DNA from: Microbacterium testaceum
GTDB lineage: Bacteria > Actinomycetota > Actinomycetes > Actinomycetales > Microbacteriaceae
Assembly: GCF_029761935.1 (NCBI RefSeq)
Contig: NZ_CP121699.1
Span: forward strand, 1,488,001-1,552,000
DNA: 64,000 nucleotides
Reading direction: 5' to 3'
Shown: piece after piece, positions 32,813 through 41,757 of the stretch
How the letters are laid out: each line of letters starts with the position of its first letter
Position numbering within the stretch: position 1 is the stretch's first letter
The notes under the pieces: generated by a model
Databases searched by the model: none
Seen by the model: only the letters and a program-made list of their open reading frames with translations
What the model was told of the DNA's origin: nothing
Translations under genes and position numbers: made by a program

Positions 32813-33907
32813 TTAGGCGGTGGGTTCGGCGCCCTCTTGCGCGAGGGCGATCACGGGTGCGAGCTCGTCGCGGTCGATGCGCATCCACGGTCCCGCCGGA
32901 TCGATCAGGATGCCGGTGAGCCCGGTGTCCCCGGCCAGCGCCTTCGCGAGCTGGTCGCGCGTGATGGGCAGCGGCTGGTCGCCGCGACCGAGGGCGAGCA
33001 GTTCGAGCGGGTGCGTGAACACCTCGAGGAAACGCTCGCCTGTCGCCGAGCGTGACTCGGCGACGCCGATCGGGCCGCCCTCCTCGGAGCGGTTCACGCC
33101 GATCCACAGCGGAGCCTCGGCGACGATCGCGTCGACGATGGTGGATGCCGTGGAGTCGTCGCGGGTCTCGCACAGGGCCGTCTTGATGCGGAGTTCGGGG
33201 TCGACTTCGGCGACCATGCGCTCGAGCAGCGCCTTGGGGAGCACCGCGCGATTCGCGCCCGACGCGGGGTCGAGGATGATGCCCGCGTAGGGACCGGCGA
33301 GCACGTGACGCAGCAGTGCCATGACCGGCTGCCCCATCGCCGAGGTGTCGCGGTCGCCATCGGCGTCGACGCTGGCGCGCAGCGCCGGTCCACCGCTGTA
33401 GGCGAGCACGAGCTGCTCGTCGCCGTTGTTGGCCACCGCGAGCGGCAGGTCTTTGCCCTCGGCCAGCAGCGCGCGGGCGTCGCCCTTCACTCGCAGGAAG
33501 ACGTGCCCCTGCAGCAGCTGACGCGCGATGTTGAGCAGCTGAGCGGGCTCGGGCTGCCCCTCGATCTCGGCGAGAGCGTTGCCGAGCAGCACGTTGTCGC
33601 GCAGCCCCGGCACCGTCTCGGGCGCCTCGGGGGCTTCCATCGCGCCGGGCTGACGCGCCGAAGGGCGAGCAGCGACGGGCGGGGTCGACGACGGTTCGGG
33701 GGCGTCGGGGCCGGCGCCCACACCGCGGAACGACGACATCGAGATGCCGACGGTGGGCGCGGCCTCGGCCGGAACCTCCGGGGCCGGAGCAGCGTCGCTC
33801 GGGCCCGCGGGATCGATGGGCTGTTCGCCCGGCTCGATCGTGGTGTCGGGCCGGTCGACCGATGCGTCGTCGGAGTCGGACTTCTTGCGGCGCGAGAAGA
33901 GAGCCAT
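32813..33907 (-). CDS. SseB-family protein
   Basis: A 364-residue soluble protein. The first ~90 residues are a Pro/Ala-rich acidic linker after a basic start (MALFSRRKKSDSDD). Residues ~100-225 carry an SseB N-terminal domain (LPLAVANNGDEQLVLAYSGG, HVLAGPYAGIILDPAS), and the rest an SseB C-terminal-like domain. The biochemical function of SseB proteins is poorly known (enhanced serine sensitivity in E. coli). TAGGCT lies six bases before the ATG on the minus strand, so leaderless translation is likely. Confidence 0.82.
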   Translation of the reverse strand: MALFSRRKKSDSDDASVDRPDTTIEPGEQPIDPAGPSDAAPAPEVPAEAAPTVGISMSSFRGVGAGPDAPEPSSTPPVAARPSARQPGAMEAPEAPETVPGLRDNVLLGNALAEIEGQPEPAQLLNIARQLLQGHVFLRVKGDARALLAEGKDLPLAVANNGDEQLVLAYSGGPALRASVDADGDRDTSAMGQPVMALLRHVLAGPYAGIILDPASGANRAVLPKALLERMVAEVDPELRIKTALCETRDDSTASTIVDAIVAEAPLWIGVNRSEEGGPIGVAESRSATGERFLEVFTHPLELLALGRGDQPLPITRDQLAKALAGDTGLTGILIDPAGPWMRIDRDELAPVIALAQEGAEPTA

Positions 33908-34452
33908 TGTTTCAGCCTAGCCGGGGCGCTCCCCGCCCGCTCCCCAGCCCGGTCCGCGAGCGCGGCTCCGTGGGGGCCCGCCCGGTCCGCCGAGCGCGGC
34001 GCCGTGGGCTCGGCAGGTGCGGCCCATGGAACTGGCGGGGCGCCCGTGACGCGGGCTCGGCGGGCTCAGGCACAGGCTCTGGGGCTGGGCATGACGTTTC
34101 GAGCGCGATCTTTCGCGCCCCAAACGGAAGAACGCGCCCCACCCTGAGAATCTCGGCGCCGACAGCCTTGTCCCACCTCCGCCGCGACCGCCCCACACGA
34201 GCGAACTGCGGCGATGGGGTGCTGCACGTGCGCGCCGGCAGCCTTGTCCCACCTCCGCCGCGACCGCCCCACACGAGCGAACCGCGGCAACGGGGCGCCG
34301 CACGTGCATCGGGGTGCACCGCGCACGCCCCGGTGCACGGAACGCACCCCGAACCGCCCCGCGCGCGGGGAAGATCGCCCGCACGCGGGAGACCCGGCGC
34401 CTGCCGCCCAACCCAGCGCCCAGCGCTCAGCGCAGCGCCCAGCGCACGGCGC
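33908..34452. repeat. repeat-rich intergenic region with a 78-bp tandem duplication
   Basis: No gene is supported in this 545-base gap. Two 78-base units begin CAGCCTTGTCCCACCTCCGC at 34163 and 34241 and differ at a few positions. A run of GCGCCCAGCGC-like repeats occupies about 34410-34450 just past the pcrA stop. The units resemble the reverse complement of the 83-base array at 20924, sharing GTTGCCGCG, TGTGGGG and a GTGGG.CAAG block. Confidence 0.8.
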
Positions 34453-36888
34453 CTACAGCTTGGTGATCGGCGCGATCTTGACGAGCAGCTTCTTCGGGCC
34501 GACGGTGTCGAAGCGCACGTGCGCCACGCGCTTCGCGCCCTCGCCGGTCACGGCATCCACTCGACCCTCGCCGAAGTCGTCGTGCCGGATGCGGTCGCCC
34601 GACGCCAGCTGCATGTCGCCGTTGTCGCGGACCTTGGCCGGGATGCGGTTGGGGAACTTGCTTGGATCGGCCGGCGCGCGCTTGGGCAGCGGCACCAGGT
34701 CGTCACCGTACCGGCTTCCGCCCCCGGGCTGGCCGGGGCGTCGTCCGCCGCGGGCGTTGAGCGCGCGCGACTGCGAGCCGCCACGGCCGTTGACGTCGCC
34801 CGGCGACTGCCGCCAGTCGATGAGGTCGGCGGGGATCTCCTGCAGGAACCGGCTGGGCATGGCCACCGTGACCTCACCGAACTGCGCGCGGGTCATCGCG
34901 AGCGACAGGTGCAGGCGCTTGCGGGCCCGCGTGATGCCGACGTAGAACAGCCGCCGCTCCTCTTGCGGACCGCCCGGCTCGTTCGCCGAGATGCGGTGCG
35001 GCAGCAGATCTTCTTCGACACCGGTGAGGAACACCGCGTCGTACTCGAGGCCCTTCGCCGTGTGCAGGGTCATGAGCGACACCGAGCCCGACGCGTCGTC
35101 GAGATCGTCGGCATCGGCGACGAGGGTGACCTCGGTCAAGAAGTCGATGATCGTGCCCTCGGGGTTGTTGCGCGCGAACTCGCGGGTCACGGCGACGAGC
35201 TCGTCGAGGTTCTCGAGGCGCGCCTCGTCTTGCGGGTCTTTGCTGGCGCGCAGGGCATCGAAGTAGCCGCTCTTGTTCAGCAGCAGCGTGAGGCCTTCGG
35301 TGACCGAGGTGGAGGGGGCGAGCTCTCCGGATGCCGGCAGCATGATCGCCGTGGCCTCGGTCAGCACCGCGTCGAGCTGGTCGATGGCCTTCTGCAGCTT
35401 CGGGCCGACACCGATCTGGGCCGAGTTGGCGAGGGCATCGCGGAAGGTGATGCCGTGCTCGGCGGCGTATCGAGCGATGGCCGTCTCGGTGACATCGCCG
35501 ATGCCGCGGCGCGGACGGTTGAGGATGCGACGCAGCGCCATCGAGTCGGCGGGGTTCGCGACGGCGATGAGGTACGCGAGCGCGTCCTTGATCTCGGCGC
35601 GCTCGTAGAACTTGGTGCCGCCCATGATCTTGTACGGCACCGCGGAACGGATGAAGATCTCTTCGAGCGCACGGGACTGCGAGTTGGTGCGGTAGAACAC
35701 CGCGACTCCGGAGTACGGCAGCCCCTTCTTGTGCAGCGCCTCGATCTCGTCGGCGACGAACTGCGCCTCGTCGTGCTGCGAGTACCCGGTGAAGCCGATG
35801 ATCGGGTCGCCCGCGCCGACGTCGGTCCAGAGCTTCTTGTCTTTGCGGTCGAAGTTGTTCGAGATGACCGCGTTTGCCGCCGAGAGGATGTTCTGCGTCG
35901 AACGGTAGTTCTGCTCGAGCAGCACGACCTTGGCGCCCGGGTAGTCGCGCTCGAACTCGCTGATGTTGCGGATGTCGGCACCGCGGAACGCGTAGATCGA
36001 CTGGTCGGAGTCGCCGACGACGGTCAGCGAGGCGGCGTCTTCGCCGGCGGGCTCGGCGTCGAAGATCATCATGCCGCCGGACGAGAACGGCTCGGCATCC
36101 GATCCCGGAGGCCGCGTGAGCTCGTGGATGAGCGCGTACTGCGCGTGGTTGGTGTCCTGGTACTCGTCGACGAGGATGTGGCGGAACCGCTTGCGATAGC
36201 GGTCGGCGACCTGCGGGAACGCCCGGAACAGGTAGACCGTCTGCGCGATGAGGTCGTCGAAGTCGAACGCGTTGGCCCGCTGCAGCTCGCGCTGGTACGA
36301 GCCGAAGATCTCGACGAACACACGCTCGGCGGGGTCGCTCATGTTCGCGGACCGCGCGTAGGACTCGGCATCCGCCAGCTCGTTCTTCAGCTTCGAGATG
36401 CGGCTCTGCGTGCCGGCGGGGGTGAGGCCGAACGAATCGCCCTCGTGCTCCTTGACGAGCCGCTTGATGAGGGCGCGCGAGTCGCCGGAGTCGTAGATCG
36501 TGAACGACTTGGTGAAACCGAACTGCTCGGCCTCGCGTCGCAGGATGCGCACGCACGCCGAGTGGAACGTCGAGATCCACATGCCGTCGGCCTTCTGCCC
36601 GATCAGCTGGTGCACGCGCTCGCGCATCTCGCCCGCGGCCTTATTCGTGAAGGTGATCGCGAGGATCTGGCTGGGATACGCCTCGCGCGTGCGTAGCAGC
36701 GACGCGATGCGGCGCGTGAGCACGCTCGTCTTGCCGGAGCCGGCGCCCGCGACGATGAGCAACGCCTGGCCGCGATAGGTCACGGCCTCGCGCTGCGGAC
36801 CGTTCAGCCCCTCGAGGAGGTCGGCGTCGGGTCGGGATGCCGACGGTCCGGGACCGTCGACGATGAGAGGCGTGGAGGCGTCGGTCAT
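34453..36888 (-). CDS. pcrA: ATP-dependent DNA helicase PcrA/UvrD
   Basis: An 811-residue superfamily 1A helicase. Motifs in order are Q-motif LNGPQREAV, Walker A IVAGAGSGKTSVL, Ia ITFTNKAAGEMRERV, Walker B ILVDEYQDTNHAQ, III VVGDSDQSIYAFRGAD, IV LEQNYRSTQNIL, V LMTLHTAKGLEYDAVFLTGVEE and VI RRLFYVGITRARKRLHLS. It unwinds DNA in repair and removes RecA or stalled complexes. The C-terminal ~110 residues carry the linker and Tudor-like domain typical of PcrA. The ATG at 36886-36888 is chosen by alignment; an in-frame ATG 11 codons upstream is possible. Confidence 0.96.
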   Translation of the reverse strand: MTDASTPLIVDGPGPSASRPDADLLEGLNGPQREAVTYRGQALLIVAGAGSGKTSVLTRRIASLLRTREAYPSQILAITFTNKAAGEMRERVHQLIGQKADGMWISTFHSACVRILRREAEQFGFTKSFTIYDSGDSRALIKRLVKEHEGDSFGLTPAGTQSRISKLKNELADAESYARSANMSDPAERVFVEIFGSYQRELQRANAFDFDDLIAQTVYLFRAFPQVADRYRKRFRHILVDEYQDTNHAQYALIHELTRPPGSDAEPFSSGGMMIFDAEPAGEDAASLTVVGDSDQSIYAFRGADIRNISEFERDYPGAKVVLLEQNYRSTQNILSAANAVISNNFDRKDKKLWTDVGAGDPIIGFTGYSQHDEAQFVADEIEALHKKGLPYSGVAVFYRTNSQSRALEEIFIRSAVPYKIMGGTKFYERAEIKDALAYLIAVANPADSMALRRILNRPRRGIGDVTETAIARYAAEHGITFRDALANSAQIGVGPKLQKAIDQLDAVLTEATAIMLPASGELAPSTSVTEGLTLLLNKSGYFDALRASKDPQDEARLENLDELVAVTREFARNNPEGTIIDFLTEVTLVADADDLDDASGSVSLMTLHTAKGLEYDAVFLTGVEEDLLPHRISANEPGGPQEERRLFYVGITRARKRLHLSLAMTRAQFGEVTVAMPSRFLQEIPADLIDWRQSPGDVNGRGGSQSRALNARGGRRPGQPGGGSRYGDDLVPLPKRAPADPSKFPNRIPAKVRDNGDMQLASGDRIRHDDFGEGRVDAVTGEGAKRVAHVRFDTVGPKKLLVKIAPITKL

Positions 36889-37063
36889 GGCGTGGTCAAG
36901 TCTAGGCGGGGCCTCCGACATCGGCCCCGTCGGCGGCCACGCCCGCGGGTTCGCGGCGTGCAACCGTGGGCTTGGGGCCGCGGATCGCGCCCCGGGGCCA
37001 CGAACGACGCCCCGGGACCGGCCAACGGCCCCCGCACCCCAGCTCTTCGGCCCCGCGAACGCC

Positions 37064-37540
37064 TCAGCTGCGTGCTTCGCCCGCCGCCCCCGACGACAGC
37101 AGCGACTGCGCGCGCGAGAAGTGCTCGGCATCCACCGTCACGTCCCAGCGCTCGGCTTCGAAGCCCTGCACCGACGAGAAGTCGCGGCGCCCGCCCGTGA
37201 AGGAGTGCCCGACGAAGCCGAAGACCGCGCCCCACACGGCACCGAGCACGAGCCCCAGGAGGACGAAACCGAGGAAGCCACCGACACTGAGCAGACCGAT
37301 CAGCACCCCGATCATGAGGCCGAACCACGCACCCGAGGCGGCGCCGAGACCCGCGGCGCGGCCGCGCGTGAGGCGTCCGGTCACCTGCTCGACGATGCGC
37401 ACACCCGTTCCCACGATCGCGGTGTGCTCGACCGGGAACCCGGCATCGGACAGGCGGTCGACGGCGGCCTGCGCCCCGGTGTAGTCGCTGAAGCTCGAGA
37501 GGACGCGGCGCTCGGGCGTGGCACGGGTGATGTCGGACAT
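37064..37540 (-). CDS. small membrane protein, general-stress-protein (YflT/DUF1269-like) type
   Basis: A 158-residue protein. The N-terminal ~45 residues form a ferredoxin-like strand-helix-strand (RVLSSFSDYTGAQAAVDRLS ... VEHTAIVG), as in general stress protein 17M-like domains. It is followed by glycine-rich hydrophobic segments (LMIGVLIGLLSVGGFLGFVL; LVLGAVWGAVFGFVG) and a C-terminal strand WDVTVDAEHFSRAQSLL. The overall pattern fits envelope stress proteins; a role in stress is inferred. GGAAGGAACCC precedes the ATG, and an upstream in-frame start gives only a poor N-terminus. Confidence 0.8.
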   Translation of the reverse strand: MSDITRATPERRVLSSFSDYTGAQAAVDRLSDAGFPVEHTAIVGTGVRIVEQVTGRLTRGRAAGLGAASGAWFGLMIGVLIGLLSVGGFLGFVLLGLVLGAVWGAVFGFVGHSFTGGRRDFSSVQGFEAERWDVTVDAEHFSRAQSLLSSGAAGEARS

Positions 37541-37679
37541 GGCGGGTTCCTTCCCTCGGTGACCCACGCTAACGACGCCGCCCGCACCGCGCGGGGCGGT
37601 TGCGCGCGGGCCGGGCCCCGGTTAGCGTCGCAGAGTCACACCCCGGATGCCGTTCAGCCGACACCGCGATGATGGATCC

Positions 37680-38087
37680 ATGCGGCTGATCCTCAACGTC
37701 CTCTGGCTCGTGCTCTCTGGCTTCTGGCTCTTCCTCGGCTATCTCGCCGCGGGGATCGTCCTGTGCGTCCTCGTCCTCACGATCCCGTGGGGGATCGCGT
37801 CCTTCCGCATCGGGCTGTACGCCCTGTGGCCGTTCGGCCGCGAGATCGTCGCGAAGCGTTCGGCCGGCGTCGGTTCGTTCCTCGGGAACGTGGTCTGGGT
37901 GATCCTGGCGGGCTGGTGGCTCGCCCTGGGGCACATCTTCACCGGGCTGCTGCTGTGCGTCACGATCATCGGCATCCCGCTCGGCATCGCGAACTTCAAG
38001 CTCGTCCCCGTGTCGCTCATGCCGCTCGGCAAAGAGGTGCGCGAGATCGGTCGCGGCGGACCGTTCGACCAGACGCTCGGCCGGTAG
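37680..38087 (+). CDS. YccF domain-containing inner membrane protein
   Basis: A 135-residue protein with two YccF repeats. Each is a hydrophobic hairpin followed by an amphipathic segment: WLVLSGFWLFLGYLAAGIVL ... TIPWGIASFRIGLYALWPFG, and WVILAGWWLALGHIFTGLLL ... IIGIPLGIANFKLVPVSLMP. The repeat unit (W.vl.G.w...g....g......tIiGiP.g.a.f......lwPfG) is diagnostic. Four membrane segments are expected. The function of YccF proteins is unknown. It is convergent with the membrane protein gene at 38091. Confidence 0.9.
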   Translation: MRLILNVLWLVLSGFWLFLGYLAAGIVLCVLVLTIPWGIASFRIGLYALWPFGREIVAKRSAGVGSFLGNVVWVILAGWWLALGHIFTGLLLCVTIIGIPLGIANFKLVPVSLMPLGKEVREIGRGGPFDQTLGR

Positions 38088-38090
38088 GGC

Positions 38091-39029
38091 TCAGCGCGCG
38101 GAGCGCACGTACACCCGGCGGGGCAGGGCGAGCAGGATGCCGACCACCGTCGCGATCCCCCCGACCACCGCCGTGACCGTCATGAGTTCGATGGGGAACG
38201 CCCCGTCGCGCACCCCCGCGAAGCGGGCCAGATCCCAGGGCAGGATGCCGATCTGCTCGTTCCACGAGCGCAGCGCGTCCCGCGCGCCCACCACGGCGAT
38301 GGTCACCGCGGGTAGGGCGTACCCGACGCCCATGCCGGCGAGCGCGACGCCGGCCGCGCGGCGCCGACCCAGCTGCGCCGACAGCGACCAGCCGGCCACG
38401 ACGAAGACCCACGCGACGAGCGCGAAAGCGACCGCGAGGTAGAGGATGCGCACCCACGGTTGCGCCCAGATCGCCTCCCAGATCCCCTCGGGACCCGACA
38501 GCGATACAGCCAGCAACGCCACCACGCAGCGCAGGACGAGCGCGCCGCCGACGGCCGCGATGATCGGCCACGGCGAGCGTCGCCCGAGGAGCAGCCGCAC
38601 CGCGGCGGCGAACAGGAGCCAGCCGGCCACGGCGATGGCCATTCCCCACAGCCCGTCGCGCGGAGTCTGCACCACGCGCGTGAGCACGAGCAGTCCGCCC
38701 GGCACGACGATCATGAGCCAGCGATCGAGGGGCAGCAGGCCGAGGCTCGATTCGCGCGCCCGCCAGGGCCGGGTCGACGCGATCCACGACGCGCGCGCGG
38801 CGGCGGCCCCGGGGCGGCGGACCAGACGGGTGCGGGCGGCGACCGCTCCGATCAGCAGCCAGACCACGCCGAGGGCCAGGAGCACCCGGGCGATCCATTC
38901 CGTCGCCGGGTCGACCGTCATCTGCTCTCGCGCGAACGGGTCGACCATCACGGCGAGAACCGTGCCGATCGCCAGGAGGATCGCGGCGACGCTGAGGGCC
39001 AGGATGCCTCGCCCCGCCGTCGTCGCCAT
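38091..39029 (-). CDS. hypothetical multi-pass membrane protein
   Basis: A 312-residue protein with about seven hydrophobic segments (ILALSVAAILLAIGTVLAVM; VLLALGVVWLLIGAVAA; LMIVVPGGLLVLTRVV; ILYLAVAFALVAWVFVVAGW; a final VTAVVGGIATVVGILLAL). Weak similarity in style to Yip1/DUF-type permeases does not allow a family call. On the minus strand TAACGT lies six bases before the ATG, so it is likely leaderless. The gene ends three bases from the YccF gene and stands alone. Confidence 0.75.
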   Translation of the reverse strand: MATTAGRGILALSVAAILLAIGTVLAVMVDPFAREQMTVDPATEWIARVLLALGVVWLLIGAVAARTRLVRRPGAAAARASWIASTRPWRARESSLGLLPLDRWLMIVVPGGLLVLTRVVQTPRDGLWGMAIAVAGWLLFAAAVRLLLGRRSPWPIIAAVGGALVLRCVVALLAVSLSGPEGIWEAIWAQPWVRILYLAVAFALVAWVFVVAGWSLSAQLGRRRAAGVALAGMGVGYALPAVTIAVVGARDALRSWNEQIGILPWDLARFAGVRDGAFPIELMTVTAVVGGIATVVGILLALPRRVYVRSAR

Positions 39030-39176
39030 ATGCCTACGTTACCCGTCGGATTCAGGGCTCCCGACCGGTCAGCGGTGAGCAGCGGCACGCGTGAGTTCGC
39101 GCGAGCGCCGGGGTGCCGGCATCCTTCTCCGAACGGCGATCCAGGATGCCGACACCACGCGCGTGCGCGACGGGAC

Positions 39177-39545
39177 TCAGGCCTTGTCGTGCAAGGTCAC
39201 GTGGTACCCGTCGAGGTCGGCGAAGGTGAAGGTGCGCCCGAAGGGGCCGTCGATCGGCTCCATCACGATGCGGTGCCCGTCGGCGACGAGCGCGTCGTGC
39301 ATCTGCTGCACCTCGGTGCCGTGGAGCCACAGGGCGACGCCAACACCGGGCTGGGCGACCCCGGTGAGGTCGGTGCCGGGAGCGAGGTCGCGCAGTGCGA
39401 AGGCGATCGGCGCGGTGTCGAAGACGACCGCGTGGGGCGGGCCGGCGGGTGAACGGCGCAGGCCGAGGTACTTCTCGTAGAAGGCGTGCGAGGCGGCGAG
39501 ATCGCGCACCTGCAGTGAGATGAAGTCGGGTCCGGTGACGGGCAT
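39177..39545 (-). CDS. VOC-family (glyoxalase-like) protein
   Basis: A 122-residue single vicinal-oxygen-chelate module: FISLQVRDLAASHAFYEKYLGL opens the first beta-alpha-beta unit, and GPFGRTFTFADLDGYHVTLHD closes the second. The His of YHVT and the Glu of HGTEVQQM could be metal ligands. Members are dioxygenases, glyoxalases or antibiotic-resistance proteins; the substrate is unknown. TAAGGAGAC precedes the ATG. The gene is divergent from a MarR gene, with two perfect MarR-type operators between them, so it is probably repressed by that protein. Confidence 0.88.
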   Translation of the reverse strand: MPVTGPDFISLQVRDLAASHAFYEKYLGLRRSPAGPPHAVVFDTAPIAFALRDLAPGTDLTGVAQPGVGVALWLHGTEVQQMHDALVADGHRIVMEPIDGPFGRTFTFADLDGYHVTLHDKA

Positions 39546-39560
39546 GAGAGTCTCCTTACG

Positions 39561-39601
39561 TGTCAGTTATCTGACACCCACTGTATGTCAGAATACTGAC
39601 A
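39561..39601. promoter_or_regulatory. two perfect MarR operators TGTCAG-N4-CTGACA
   Basis: TGTCAGTTATCTGACA (39561-39576) and TGTCAGAATACTGACA (39586-39601) share identical 6-base arms. Their centres are 25 bases apart. The second overlaps the MarR start codon, and the first lies just upstream of the VOC ribosome binding site. Position and symmetry strongly suggest dimer binding sites for the MarR protein encoded at 39601, repressing both genes. Confidence 0.8.
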
Positions 39602-40038
39602 TGACGCAAGAGGCGATCGACCTGGACACCTCCCTGGGCTACCTCCTGAAAGAGGCGGCGAGCGCGCTGCGCGCGGCGATGGAAGACGTGCTGCGCCCCC
39701 TCGGCATGACGATCACGCACTACTCCTGCCTCGAACTCCTCGCCCAGCGGCCGGGCCTGTCGAACTCCGAGCTCGCGCGCGGCGCCTTCGTCACGCGGCA
39801 ATCGATGAACGTGCTGTTGCAGAGCCTCGAGCGCGACGGGATCGTCGAACGCCCCGATGCCCCTCCGGTCGGAAAGGCCCTCCCCACCCGCCTCACCGCG
39901 AAGGGGCGGCGCTCCCTCGACGCCGCGAGCGCGGCCGTGCGCTCGGTGGAGAAGCGCATGCTGAGCGGAATGACGGATGCCGAGCAGGCGGCCGCCCTGC
40001 AAGCCCTGCGATCGATGGTGACGTCGCTTGGCAGCTGA
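39601..40038 (+). CDS. MarR-family transcriptional regulator
   Basis: A 145-residue winged-helix regulator of standard length. The DNA-binding core is LLAQRPGLSNSELARGAFVT ... RQSMNVLLQSLERDGIVERP, followed by the wing and the dimerisation helices SLDAASAAVRSVEKRMLSGM. MarR proteins usually lose DNA affinity on binding phenolic or oxidising ligands. It is divergent from the VOC-family gene, and its start codon lies within a perfect operator, indicating autorepression. Confidence 0.92.
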   Translation: MTQEAIDLDTSLGYLLKEAASALRAAMEDVLRPLGMTITHYSCLELLAQRPGLSNSELARGAFVTRQSMNVLLQSLERDGIVERPDAPPVGKALPTRLTAKGRRSLDAASAAVRSVEKRMLSGMTDAEQAAALQALRSMVTSLGS

Positions 40039-40054
40039 CTCACGCCAAGAGCCG

Positions 40055-40069
40055 GATTGTGTAACAATC
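40055..40069. promoter_or_regulatory. GATTGT-N3-ACAATC dyad, probable GntR operator
   Basis: The perfect 6-base inverted repeat GATTGT-GTA-ACAATC covers the AACAAT -10 hexamer (40063-40068), which lies six bases before the ATG of the EamA gene. Its TTGT-N3-ACAA core matches the general pattern of FadR-type GntR operators, and a GntR gene is downstream in the same operon. Confidence 0.6.
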
Positions 40070-40074
40070 TATAC

Positions 40075-40980
40075 ATGCTTCCCGCCCTCGCGATCCTCGC
40101 CGCGGCGCTGTGCTTCTCCACCACTGGCACGGCGCAGGCCCTCGCGGGCGTCGACGCCTCCCCCCTCGCGGTCGGAGCGGCGCGGATCGTGGTGGGAGGC
40201 GGCATCCTGGGCCTTCTCGCTCTCGCTCAGCGTTCGCCCGGCCGCGCGCGCAGCGGATCCCGCGCGTCCACCGCGGCGCTGATCGCCGTTGGAGCCCTCG
40301 GCGTCCTCGCGTACCAACCGCTGTTCTTCCTGGGCACGCGCGAGAACGGCGTCGCGATCGGCACGGTGGTCGCCCTCGGCTCGGCACCCATCGCGACCGG
40401 GATCGTCGATGCCGTCCGCCTGCGCCGCGCTCCCACGCCGCGCTGGATGCTCGCGACCGCCGTCGCGCTGATCGGCGTGGTCCTCGTGTCGGGTGTGACG
40501 GGCGGGGCGACCGCTCTCGCGCCCGGCGGCCTGCTCGCTTCGGCCGGCGCGGGAATGTCGTACGCCCTCTATACGGTGTGCGGCAAAGCACTGATCGAGA
40601 GGGGGTGGAACTCCACACGGGTCATGGGAGCGGTATTCGGCGTCGCCGCCGTGGCGAGCCTTCCCGTCCTCGTCCTCGCCGGGACGTCGTGGCTGCTCAC
40701 CCCGAACGGCCTGGCCCTCGCCCTCTGGCTCGGGGTCGTGACCACGGCGATCGCGTACCTGCTGTTCGGATGGGGGCTCGCCCGCCTGAGCGCCGTCACG
40801 GTGTCGACCCTGACCCTCGCCGAGCCCCTCGGCGCCACGCTTCTAGGCCTGTTCGTGTTGCGCGAGCACCTCACTCTCGTGAGCGGCATCGGCCTGGCCC
40901 TCATCGCGGTGGGTCTCGCCGTGGTGTCGGCTCCGTCTCGCAGGCGTGAGGAGGTCCCGGATGCCACGGCCCGCGCGTGA
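40075..40980 (+). CDS. EamA/DMT-family transporter
   Basis: A 301-residue drug/metabolite transporter with ten hydrophobic helices arranged as two EamA repeats. The first begins LPALAILAAALCFSTTGTAQ, and the second SAGAGMSYALYTVCGKALIE. The conserved end of each repeat is seen in LTLAEPLGATLLGLFVLREH. It probably exports a metabolite or amino acid. Translation is likely leaderless from the AACAAT promoter. The last 20 bases overlap the GntR gene, so transporter and regulator form an operon. Confidence 0.92.
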   Translation: MLPALAILAAALCFSTTGTAQALAGVDASPLAVGAARIVVGGGILGLLALAQRSPGRARSGSRASTAALIAVGALGVLAYQPLFFLGTRENGVAIGTVVALGSAPIATGIVDAVRLRRAPTPRWMLATAVALIGVVLVSGVTGGATALAPGGLLASAGAGMSYALYTVCGKALIERGWNSTRVMGAVFGVAAVASLPVLVLAGTSWLLTPNGLALALWLGVVTTAIAYLLFGWGLARLSAVTVSTLTLAEPLGATLLGLFVLREHLTLVSGIGLALIAVGLAVVSAPSRRREEVPDATARA

Positions 40981-41665
40981 CACCAGTGACGGCACCGCGG
41001 CGGGCATGGGCGAGACGCACCCGCGCCGCCGTGACGCGCCCCTGCCCGGTCCCCGCACCGCGGACGCCGTCGCCGACACCCTGCGCGCCGCGATCCTGTC
41101 GGGCGAGCTCGCCCCCGGCACCCCCCTGCGCGAGGAGGAGCTCAGCGCGACCCACGGCATCTCGCGGCACACCGCCCGCACGGCGCTCGCGAGCCTCACG
41201 GCGGAGCGGCTCGCCACGGCCGAGCCCTACCGCGGCGTCCGCGTGTCCCAGCTCGACGACGACGCCCTGATCGCCCTGCAGCAGTTGCGCTGCGCTCTCG
41301 AGACCGAGGCGCTGCGGATCGTGCGGCATCGCGGCATCCGCCCCTCCGAGGTCGACAGTGCCCTCGACGCTCTCGCCGACGCCGAGGCCGCAGGCGACTG
41401 GGCGGGAACCCTCGACGCGCACGCCCGCGTGCACCTGGCGTTGGTCGCCGCGGCGGGGTCTCCGCGCATCACCGAGGAGTACCGCCGCCTCGACGGCGAG
41501 ATGCGCCTGCTGCTCACGCACGTGCGGCCCGCCTACGCGCCCGGGGCGCTGACCGCGGAGCACCGCGCGTACGTCGAAGAGGCGCTCCGCGACCCCGAGC
41601 GGGTCGTGCGCGCGCACCTCGAGCACTCAACGAGGGCGATCATCGACGGGCGATCCGGGCGCTGA
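40961..41665 (+). CDS. GntR-family transcriptional regulator (FadR subfamily)
   Basis: A 234-residue regulator. The N-terminal winged helix follows a ~30-residue basic leader: LRAAILSGELAPGTPLREEE, then LSATHGISRHTARTALASLT. The C-terminal ~140 residues are the all-helical FCD domain (IALQQLRCALETEALRIV ... DAHARVHLALVAAAGSPRI), which binds a carboxylate ligand through metal. GAGGAGG lies eight bases before the ATG at 40961, preferred over a GTG at 40946 within that ribosome binding site. It probably controls its own operon with the EamA exporter. Confidence 0.9.
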   Translation: MPRPARDTSDGTAAGMGETHPRRRDAPLPGPRTADAVADTLRAAILSGELAPGTPLREEELSATHGISRHTARTALASLTAERLATAEPYRGVRVSQLDDDALIALQQLRCALETEALRIVRHRGIRPSEVDSALDALADAEAAGDWAGTLDAHARVHLALVAAAGSPRITEEYRRLDGEMRLLLTHVRPAYAPGALTAEHRAYVEEALRDPERVVRAHLEHSTRAIIDGRSGR

Positions 41666-41757
41666 TCGAGGCCCCACCGCCACACGGCGACACATCCCGT
41701 CACCTCGCGCAACGCCCCTTCGCCGCTCGCGCGCCCCGGGTTAGCGTGGGGGCACAT

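Noticed and set aside
33862..36696. A 944-codon plus-strand open frame across the helicase gene
   Set aside because: It is antisense to a complete PcrA with all helicase motifs; its translation is low-complexity and unlike any protein.
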